A stretch of 5,587 nucleotides of DNA from an uncultured Flavobacteriales bacterium (GTDB lineage: Bacteria; Bacteroidota; Bacteroidia; Flavobacteriales; Vicingaceae), in assembly GCA_913052515.1 (NCBI GenBank), contig CAJXFJ010000141.1, positions 1-5,587 of the forward strand. The letters are read 5' to 3'. The position numbers and the translations under genes are program-made. Positions 1 through 5,268 of this stretch are shown piece by piece. Every line of letters begins with the position of its first letter. Position 1 is the stretch's first letter. The notes below the pieces were generated by a model. That model made no database searches. It saw only the letters and a list, made by a program, of their open reading frames with translations, and was not told where the DNA came from.

Positions 1-45
1 TGTTACTAAACCAACATACCCTGTTCCAACTACTGCAATTTTCAT
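1..45 (-). CDS. UDP-glucose 6-dehydrogenase-like protein, N-terminal fragment (runs off left edge)
   Basis: Only the first 15 codons are visible, reading MKIAVVGTGYVGLVT from an ATG at 43-45. This is the opening beta strand and dinucleotide-binding loop (GxGYVG) of the nucleotide-sugar dehydrogenase family. These enzymes oxidise the C6 hydroxyl of a UDP-sugar to a carboxylate with two NAD+. The exact form VVGTGYVGLVT matches UDP-glucose 6-dehydrogenases (Ugd/TuaD type) better than the UDP-GlcNAc or UDP-ManNAc dehydrogenases (WbpA/WecC type), which usually read GLGYVGLP; that distinction rests on very few residues. The start lies 5 bases after the stop of the aminotransferase on the same strand, so the two are almost certainly co-transcribed. 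The product would be cytoplasmic and would supply UDP-glucuronate for surface polysaccharide. The catalytic cysteine and the C-terminal domain are outside the window. Confidence 0.85.
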   Translation of the reverse strand, partial: MKIAVVGTGYVGLVT

Positions 46-50
46 CTATC

Positions 51-1181
51 TTATTTTTTGAAAAATTCTTTTACTTGATTTGTTATATATGAAAGCTGTT
101 CGCTATCTAATTCTGTATGCATTGGCAAGGCAATTACTTCCTTGGCCAATTGTTCCGACTTAGGGAATGAACCTTCCGAATATCGATCATCCTGATAGGC
201 CTTTTGCTGATGCAATGGCACTGGATAATATATCATTGCAGGAATTCCTGACTCCATCAAATGCTTCTGCAATCCATCCCTATTCCCATTTGTGATTCTC
301 ATGGTATACTGATGAAAAACATGCCGGCTATTCTCAACCCTCTTAGGAGTTTCTATTTCATCAACGCTTTCAAAAGCTACATCATAAGCAGAAGCTGCAT
401 TGCGTCTTGCCTCAGTATAATTATCCAGCTCAACAAGTTTAGCACTTAAAACTGCTGCCTGAATACTATCTAATCTTGAGTTTACCCCAATTTCATCATG
501 ATAATACCTCACTTTCATACCATGGTTTACAATAATCCTAGCCTTTTCTGCTAAGTCATCGTTATTGGTAAAAAGTGCTCCTCCATCTCCATAGCATCCT
601 AAATTTTTGGAAGGAAAAAAGGAGGTGGTTCCAAAGTCACCCATCGTGCCAGATTGCATCTTTGTACCATCTCTAAAAGTGTAGCTAGCACCTATAGATT
701 GAGCAGCATCCTCTATCACCTTAAGCCCATTTTTCTTCGCAATTTGTAAAACCGCATCCATATTGGCACATTGCCCAAAAAGGTGCACAGGAATAATTGC
801 TTTCGTCTTTTCTGTGATCGCACTTTCAATATCTGAAGTAGATATTAAGTAGGTATCCAAATCAACATCAACTAAAACTGGACGTAAGCCTAATAAAGCA
901 ATCACCTCAGCTGTTGCTACAAAGGTGAAGGTAGTAGTTATTACTTCATCACCTGGCCTTAAGCCCAAAGCCATTAAAGCAACTTGCAAAGCATCTGTTC
1001 CATTAGCACAAGGAATTACGTGCTTAACACCTAAATATTCTTCTAATTCGCTTTGAAATCGTTTAACCTCGGGACCATTAATAAAAGCAGCAGACTCAAT
1101 TACTTCTTGTATTCTACTGTCAACTTCCGACTTGATTTTTAGATACTGGCTTTTCAAGTCAACCATCTGAATATCTCGCAT
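51..1181 (-). CDS. DegT/DnrJ/EryC1/StrS family PLP-dependent sugar aminotransferase (WbpE/WlbC-like)
   Basis: This is a 376-residue cytoplasmic aminotransferase, typical in length for the family, that moves an amino group from glutamate to a keto-sugar nucleotide. Counting from the ATG at 1179-1181: the N-terminal MVDLKSQYLKIK (6-17); the cofactor-binding loop CANGTDAL (58-65); IEDAAQ with the pyridine-contacting Asp158; SFFPSKNLGCYGDGG (187-201) with the Schiff-base Lys192; and NSRLD (234-238), all intact. Overall it resembles WbpE/WlbC, which make UDP-2-acetamido-3-amino-glucuronate. The neighbouring dehydrogenase is Ugd-like rather than WbpA-like, so the true substrate is uncertain. The frame opens further upstream to a GTG at 1188-1190, but the ATG at 1181 gives the usual short lead-in to MVDLK; an ATG at 1166 is also possible. 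It is the upstream gene of a minus-strand operon with the dehydrogenase. Membership of the family is certain; the substrate is inferred. Confidence 0.93.
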   Translation of the reverse strand: MRDIQMVDLKSQYLKIKSEVDSRIQEVIESAAFINGPEVKRFQSELEEYLGVKHVIPCANGTDALQVALMALGLRPGDEVITTTFTFVATAEVIALLGLRPVLVDVDLDTYLISTSDIESAITEKTKAIIPVHLFGQCANMDAVLQIAKKNGLKVIEDAAQSIGASYTFRDGTKMQSGTMGDFGTTSFFPSKNLGCYGDGGALFTNNDDLAEKARIIVNHGMKVRYYHDEIGVNSRLDSIQAAVLSAKLVELDNYTEARRNAASAYDVAFESVDEIETPKRVENSRHVFHQYTMRITNGNRDGLQKHLMESGIPAMIYYPVPLHQQKAYQDDRYSEGSFPKSEQLAKEVIALPMHTELDSEQLSYITNQVKEFFKK

Positions 1182-1205
1182 ATTCAACACTTTAATTATG
1201 GGCTG

Positions 1206-1213
1206 CGAATATA
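1206..1213 (-). promoter_or_regulatory. Possible -7 element for the aminotransferase operon
   Basis: On the minus strand these bases read TATATTCG, one mismatch from the Bacteroidota -7 consensus TAnnTTTG. The implied transcription start would be near 1202, giving a leader of about 20 bases before the ATG at 1181, which is plausible. No TTG is found at the proper -33 distance; the nearest upstream is 29 bases away. The site sits in the short divergent spacer where a promoter must exist, but the match is short and could be chance in AT-rich DNA. Confidence 0.22.
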
Positions 1214-1249
1214 GGTCTTTTATTGAAGTTTAACCTTAAAAACAATTGG

Positions 1250-1257
1250 TAATTTCG
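1250..1257 (+). promoter_or_regulatory. Possible -7 element for the outer-membrane protein/kdtA pair
   Basis: These bases read TAATTTCG, one mismatch from TAnnTTTG. A TTG at 1223-1225 lies 24 bases upstream, just beyond the usual 17-23 base spacing. If it is used, transcription would begin at about 1261-1262, right at the ATG, giving an essentially leaderless message. This is weak evidence from pattern matching only. Confidence 0.2.
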
Positions 1258-1261
1258 TCTT

Positions 1262-2026
1262 ATGATAAGGATTAACCACAAGTTTATATTCATTGTCTTT
1301 TTTGTTAATATGCTTGCAGTTGCAAAGGGTCAAGATTCAACTTTAAATAATTCCGAAAGCATTCCATATATCCGGTTTCAATACAGCATGTTATTCCCTG
1401 CAGGGGATTTTGAAGATCGATACGCTAACTCGAATGTTGCAGGTGGAGCATTTGGCCTAAAATTGAAGTCAGGATGGACTTTTGAAGTTGAAGCTGGATA
1501 TCACTTTAGCAGAAGAGTTAAAAGTAGAGGCCTTTTGGATGACATACTGAATGAAGCCGGAGATGCCACAGACTCTGATGGTGAGCTTGTTAAAGTTTCT
1601 TTAGAACAGAGAGGACTATCTATTTACACGTCAGTTGGCAGGCTGTTTCATTTTGAAAGTAGGAACAAAAACTCTGGCTTACTTCTTCAAGCAGGCATTG
1701 GCTACTTTCAGCACAAAATAAAAATTGACTATCGTGATGGGGATGTTTTTCAATTGAGCGAAGAAATGCAAAAAGGGTATGACAGACTGCACACAGGCTT
1801 AGCCTTAAGGCAGTTTATTGGCTATCAACATTTTGGCATGAAAAACCTTCTCAATTTCTACATAGGATTAGAAATTCAAGAAGCATATACCAAGAATAGA
1901 AGACTTTATAATTACGATACACAACAATTTGATAAAGGAGATAAGTTTGACTTTTTATATGGGATAAAAATGGGATGGGCAATTCCATTTAAAAGCAGAG
2001 CATCTGAAGAGTTTTACTATTACTAA
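1262..2026 (+). CDS. Secreted, probable outer-membrane beta-barrel protein of unknown function
   Basis: A 254-residue protein that I do not recognise as a named family. Residues 1-23 form a signal peptide: a basic start (MIRINHK), a hydrophobic core (FIFIVFFVNMLAVA) and a cleavage region around AKG/QD. There is no lipobox cysteine. The mature part is rich in alternating hydrophobic and aromatic strands separated by polar turns: IRFQYSMLFPAG (37-48), WTFEVEAGYHF (72-82), LSIYTSVGRLFHF (119-131), GLLLQAGIGYFQHKI (139-153), NFYIGLEI (198-205) and DFLYGIKMGWAIPF (230-243). This pattern fits a small outer-membrane barrel. An acidic stretch near 93-109 is likely an extracellular loop. The protein ends in an unusual EEFYYY tail beyond the last predicted strand. 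The ATG at 1262 is needed to keep the signal peptide; the next Met (17) would destroy it. The kdtA start follows 13 bases after the stop, so the two are probably co-transcribed, suggesting an envelope role. The barrel is inferred, not proven. Confidence 0.85.
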   Translation: MIRINHKFIFIVFFVNMLAVAKGQDSTLNNSESIPYIRFQYSMLFPAGDFEDRYANSNVAGGAFGLKLKSGWTFEVEAGYHFSRRVKSRGLLDDILNEAGDATDSDGELVKVSLEQRGLSIYTSVGRLFHFESRNKNSGLLLQAGIGYFQHKIKIDYRDGDVFQLSEEMQKGYDRLHTGLALRQFIGYQHFGMKNLLNFYIGLEIQEAYTKNRRLYNYDTQQFDKGDKFDFLYGIKMGWAIPFKSRASEEFYYY

Positions 2027-2039
2027 TTTTCCTATTTAA

Positions 2040-3281
2040 ATGTGGCTACTATATCAATTTTTCATATTTCTCTTAGCTAGCGCATTTAAAATTGCTTCAT
2101 TCTTTAACAGTAAAGCAAAGTCATTTGTACATGGCAGGAAAAACATTTTTCAAAAACTTTCACAACAATTAGATTCCTCAAAAAAAACGATTTGGATCCA
2201 CTGTGCTTCATTAGGTGAATTTGAACAAGCAAGACCATTAATTGAAAAATTAAGAGAAGACGAAAGAAATGCCTTTCTTCTTTTAACATTTTTCTCCCCC
2301 TCAGGCTATGAAGTAAAAAAGAATTACAATCAAGTTGACTTGGTTTGCTATTTACCAATTGATAGTATGCAAAATGCAAAAAGGTTTATCAAAATGGTAA
2401 AACCACAACTGGTACTTATGGTGAAATACGAGTTTTGGTTTAACTACTTAAACGAGCTAAAAAAACAGGAGATTCCATGTTTTTTAGTTTCAGGTATTTT
2501 CTGGAAACAACAACAGTTTTTCCAATTCTATGGCAAGTGGTTTGCTAAAAAGCTTCAAGTTTTTACTCATTTCTTTGTTCAAGACGAAACCTCTAAAGTA
2601 CTTCTTAAGCAAATTGGCTATCAAAATTCTACGGTTACAGGAGATAGCCGTTTTGACCGTGTAGTTGAAATTGCAAACACCCCTTTTTCAGAGCCTACAC
2701 TATTAGAATTTGTAAGTAATAATTTATGTTTAATTGTTGGCAGCGCTTGGGATAAAGAAATTGAGTTTTCCCTAAAAATCTCAAAAAAATTCCCTGACTT
2801 GAAATTGATTATAGCGCCGCATAACATTGAACAAGGTCAATTAGATTATATCCGCTCCCACTTCAATTCCACTTTTTTCTGGTCTGAAAAAGATCAGGCG
2901 ACTGACATTTCAAATAAACAGACTTTAGTGATTGACTCATTTGGTCTTCTATCTAAAATATACCGTTATGGACATATTGCCTTTATAGGAGGTGGCTTTG
3001 GATCCGGTGTTCACAATACGGTAGAAGCTGCAGTTTATGGACTTCCTGTTTTATTTGGCCCAAACTACAAGCGCTTTAAAGAAATTAATGATCTAATTGC
3101 AACTGGAGGTGGATTTCCTGTAAAAGATTACCAAACCTTTGAAAAAGCAATTACAAAGCTCATAGAACAATCTGAATTACGAAAAGAAGTTTCAAGTAAA
3201 AACGAAGCTTATGTAGCCAATCATTCAGGAGCAACAACCTCCATTTTGAACTATCTAAAAAGTAAGCAATTGTTAAGTTAA
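2040..3281 (+). CDS. kdtA: 3-deoxy-D-manno-octulosonic acid (Kdo) transferase, GT30 family
   Basis: This 413-residue enzyme (also named waaA) transfers Kdo from CMP-Kdo to the lipid A precursor at the cytoplasmic face of the inner membrane, an essential early step of lipopolysaccharide synthesis. An N-terminal hydrophobic anchor (about 1-22) is followed by a basic stretch ending in HGRKN (31-35). IHCASLGEFEQARP (53-66) carries the expected catalytic Glu60 of the ASxGE motif. Further family landmarks are VKYEFWFNYL (128-137), TGDSRFDR (200-207), the glycine-containing GSAWDKE (234-240), APHNIEQ (259-265), and the C-terminal CMP-Kdo-binding region FIGGGFGSGVHNTVEAAVYGLPVLFGP, split as 315-324 and 325-341. 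Length and motif order are normal and no key residue is missing. Whether it adds one or two Kdo units cannot be read from the sequence. The ATG at 2040 gives the standard N-terminus. It lies 13 bases after the outer-membrane protein gene, probably as the second gene of an operon. Confidence 0.97.
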   Translation: MWLLYQFFIFLLASAFKIASFFNSKAKSFVHGRKNIFQKLSQQLDSSKKTIWIHCASLGEFEQARPLIEKLREDERNAFLLLTFFSPSGYEVKKNYNQVDLVCYLPIDSMQNAKRFIKMVKPQLVLMVKYEFWFNYLNELKKQEIPCFLVSGIFWKQQQFFQFYGKWFAKKLQVFTHFFVQDETSKVLLKQIGYQNSTVTGDSRFDRVVEIANTPFSEPTLLEFVSNNLCLIVGSAWDKEIEFSLKISKKFPDLKLIIAPHNIEQGQLDYIRSHFNSTFFWSEKDQATDISNKQTLVIDSFGLLSKIYRYGHIAFIGGGFGSGVHNTVEAAVYGLPVLFGPNYKRFKEINDLIATGGGFPVKDYQTFEKAITKLIEQSELRKEVSSKNEAYVANHSGATTSILNYLKSKQLLS

Positions 3282-3417
3282 TCTTAATACTTTCAGAAAC
3301 TTATCAATAGGCAAAAGTTGATTTCTTTATTCTAGGTGAGTAAATTAAGTTGATATAGAATTTACATTTATTACAACTTATATCTTACTTCCTTGAACTA
3401 CAAAAAATCCATACTTC

Positions 3418-4755
3418 ATGCCTAGAAAGAAAAAATCTTTGAAAAAGATCTACGTGTTAGATACTTCTGTAATTATTCATGACCATAACTCATTTTTAAA
3501 TTTTGAAGATAATGACATTGCTATTCCAATAACTGTTTTAGAAGAACTTGACAATTTTAAGCGAGGAAACGATACCAAAAACTTTGAGGCGAGAGAATTT
3601 ACCAGAATTGTAGACAAGCTATCACTTGAACATACCTTGCAAGATTGGATTCCATTAGACAAAAATGGATCTAAGTTTAAAATCATCATGAATAGCCCTA
3701 GTAATAAGGTAAATGCTGAGAAGATATTCGATGATAGAAAAGCAGACCATAAAATATTGAACGCTGCTTTAAGCCTACAAGAAGAAGAAAAAGACAAAAA
3801 AGTTATTCTTGTAACCAAGGACATTAATTTAAGAATCAAAGCTAAAGCACTTAGCTTGCCAGCGGAAGACTATAACACGGGAAAAGTAAAAGATGTAAGT
3901 GACTTGCACTTGGGTAAGAAACAAATTGAAAACCTCCCTTCAGAAGTTATTAAAGAGATTTATGACAAAGGCTTCCTTGAGGATTATGGCTTTCTCCAAA
4001 ATCAAGAGCAAAACAACCATTATTATATTTTAAAAAATGGGAAAGCTTCGAGTCTTGCTTTTTTTAACCCTATTGAAAAAAGACTTGAACGTGTAGAAAA
4101 GATTTCGGCCTACGGAATAGTACCCAGAAATGCGGAACAAGCTTTTGCTTTGCATGCTATATTAAACCCTGATATTAAACTCCTTACCATTCAAGGGGTA
4201 GCCGGAACCGGAAAAACCTTATTGGCTTTAGCCGGCGCTATTGAACAAAGAAGAAACTTCAAACAAATCATACTAGCTCGCCCAATTGTACCTTTAAGCA
4301 ACAAAGATATTGGATACTTGCCTGGAGACATTAAAGACAAAATCAATCCTTACATGGAGCCTCTTTGGGATAATTTGAAATTTATCAAAAACCAATTTAG
4401 TGAAATGGATAAAAAGCATAAGCAAATTAGCGAAATGCAGAAGAATGAAAAGATTGTCATTACTCCATTAGCGTATATAAGAGGAAGAAGCTTATCTGAC
4501 ATTATATTCATTGTTGATGAGGCCCAAAATCTAACTCCTCATGAAATAAAAACCATCATTACTAGAGCGGGAGAAAATACAAAGATGATATTCACGGGTG
4601 ACATTAATCAAATTGATACGCCATACCTTGATGAACATAGCAATGGTTTATCCTATTTAATTGACCGCGTAAAGGGTAATAAACTTTATGCCCATGTTAC
4701 CTTAGAAAAAGGAGAAAGATCTGAGCTTGCCAATGTGGCTAATGAACTTTTATAG
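3418..4755 (+). CDS. PIN domain-PhoH ATPase fusion (PhoH2/YlaK-like), probable RNase/RNA helicase
   Basis: A 445-residue cytoplasmic two-domain protein. The N-terminal PIN nuclease domain (about 11-150) shows the expected acidic metal-binding residues: Asp15 in YVLDTSV, the Glu42/43 region in VLEELDNFKRG, Asp110 in RKADHKIL and Asp135 in VTKDINLRIKA. A linker of about 90 residues leads to the PhoH P-loop ATPase domain (about 235-445). This has the Walker A motif GVAGTGKT (260-267, Lys266), the PhoH motif YIRGRSL (353-359), Walker B IIFIVDEAQN (362-371), a sensor-like FTGDINQID (392-400) and the terminal GERSELA (432-438) with a likely arginine finger, Arg434. Characterised relatives, such as mycobacterial PhoH2, unwind and cleave RNA. 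Both active sites look intact. It stands after a 136-base gap and before a 42-base gap, so it may be its own unit. No upstream antitoxin-like gene is present. The biological role in this phylum is not established. Confidence 0.96.
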   Translation: MPRKKKSLKKIYVLDTSVIIHDHNSFLNFEDNDIAIPITVLEELDNFKRGNDTKNFEAREFTRIVDKLSLEHTLQDWIPLDKNGSKFKIIMNSPSNKVNAEKIFDDRKADHKILNAALSLQEEEKDKKVILVTKDINLRIKAKALSLPAEDYNTGKVKDVSDLHLGKKQIENLPSEVIKEIYDKGFLEDYGFLQNQEQNNHYYILKNGKASSLAFFNPIEKRLERVEKISAYGIVPRNAEQAFALHAILNPDIKLLTIQGVAGTGKTLLALAGAIEQRRNFKQIILARPIVPLSNKDIGYLPGDIKDKINPYMEPLWDNLKFIKNQFSEMDKKHKQISEMQKNEKIVITPLAYIRGRSLSDIIFIVDEAQNLTPHEIKTIITRAGENTKMIFTGDINQIDTPYLDEHSNGLSYLIDRVKGNKLYAHVTLEKGERSELANVANELL

Positions 4756-4759
4756 CTTT

Positions 4760-4787
4760 TGGCTGTTAATTAAATAGTTAACAACCA
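4760..4787 (+). other. Imperfect inverted repeat between the PIN-PhoH and PepSY-like genes
   Basis: Arms TGGCTGTTAA (4760-4769) and TTAACAACCA (4778-4787) pair over ten positions with one C-A mismatch, around an 8-base loop. The structure starts 5 bases after the PIN-PhoH stop and ends 10 bases before the next ATG. No T-run follows the right arm, so it is not a convincing rho-independent terminator. It could be a leader hairpin, a protein-binding palindrome (its core contains GTTAAC), or chance. Confidence 0.3.
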
Positions 4788-4797
4788 GCAATTTATT

Positions 4798-5268
4798 ATG
4801 AAAAATTACTTAATAACTATTTTTATTTTAACATTAACTATTAATGGATTTACACAGACGAAAGATGCCTTTGAAAAAGTAAAAAATGAATCAGTTCCCG
4901 CTGAAGTGATAAGCACTTTTGAAGAAATGTATCCAACTATTAAAAATCCTGAATGGAGGAGCTTTAGAGACCGATTTGAAGCTAAATTTAAATGGGATAA
5001 CCATTGGTACTTTGAACGTTTTAACCAAGCTGGCTTATATACAGAACGTAGAGTTCTAAAAGATTGGAATGAAGCACCTCAAAAATTGATAGAAGCAAAA
5101 AGTAAAACATCTCAAAAACACTGGGATGTTATTGAATACTATACGAGAAGTAATAGCACAGGACAAACATCTTACATTTTACAACTTCAGAATAAAGATG
5201 GAGAACTTCAAACACTTTACTTTGATGAAAATGCATCTTTAGAGACTAAATCTAAAGCAGGTTATTAA
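4798..5268 (+). CDS. Secreted PepSY-like (DUF2874-type) domain protein
   Basis: A 156-residue exported protein. Residues 1-20 are a short signal peptide (MKNY, then a hydrophobic run ending NGFTQ) with no lipobox cysteine, so a periplasmic or secreted location is expected. The mature region has the pattern of Bacteroidota PepSY-like proteins: VPAEVISTFEEMYP (33-46), then PEWRSFRDRFEAKF (51-64), a WYFERFNQAGLYTERR segment (70-85) and a polar Lys/Asp/Trp stretch. A second, more diverged copy of the same layout seems to follow, from PQKLIEAK (94-101) through a helix and strands TSYILQLQNKDGELQTLYFDENASLET (split as 124-140 and 141-150). Such proteins are proposed to bind ligands or inhibit enzymes, but no function is proven. 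A strong terminator lies 29 bases after the stop, and the stop codon interlocks with that of the opposing GH1 gene. It may be a single-gene unit or follow the PIN-PhoH gene by readthrough. Confidence 0.85.
   Translation: MKNYLITIFILTLTINGFTQTKDAFEKVKNESVPAEVISTFEEMYPTIKNPEWRSFRDRFEAKFKWDNHWYFERFNQAGLYTERRVLKDWNEAPQKLIEAKSKTSQKHWDVIEYYTRSNSTGQTSYILQLQNKDGELQTLYFDENASLETKSKAGY
5237..5257. repeat. Perfect 7-bp inverted repeat near the 3' end of the PepSY-like gene
   Basis: CTTTAGA (5237-5243) and TCTAAAG (5251-5257) form a perfect 7-bp stem with a 7-base loop, inside the last codons of the PepSY-like gene. It sits 8 bases beyond the stop of the minus-strand GH1 gene. On that strand the second arm is followed after five bases by TTTT, so it could act as a weak 3' end for the GH1 message. 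The lack of an adjacent T-run and its low GC content make this doubtful. Confidence 0.3.

Noticed and set aside
261..449. Open plus-strand frame of 62 codons
   Set aside because: It lies antisense within the clearly genuine aminotransferase gene and shows no protein-like features.
2104..2379. Open minus-strand frame of 91 codons within kdtA
   Set aside because: It is antisense to conserved KdtA sequence, has no recognisable domain, and its Leu/Phe/Ser-rich composition is what AT-rich antisense frames give.
2621..2827. Open minus-strand frame of 68 codons within kdtA
   Set aside because: It is a shadow of the conserved GDSRFD to APHN region of KdtA.
3282..3417. Small antitoxin gene, RNA gene or promoter in the 136-base gap before the PIN-PhoH gene
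   Set aside because: There is no ATG on the plus strand and only tiny GTG/TTG frames. TACATTTA at 3363-3370 resembles a -7 box but has no TTG at a fitting distance. The TTAAG/CTTAA pair just after the kdtA stop is too weak to call a terminator.
3477..3839. Open minus-strand frame of 120 codons within the PIN domain
   Set aside because: It is antisense to the PIN domain with its intact acidic residues; composition is Ser/Leu/Phe-rich as expected from a mirror frame.
4727..4761. Possible promoter for the PepSY-like gene (TTG at 4727-4729, TAGCTTTT at 4753-4760)
   Set aside because: The spacing of 23 bases is at the limit, the -7 match is imperfect and the site overlaps the end of the PIN-PhoH gene; not distinguishable from chance.
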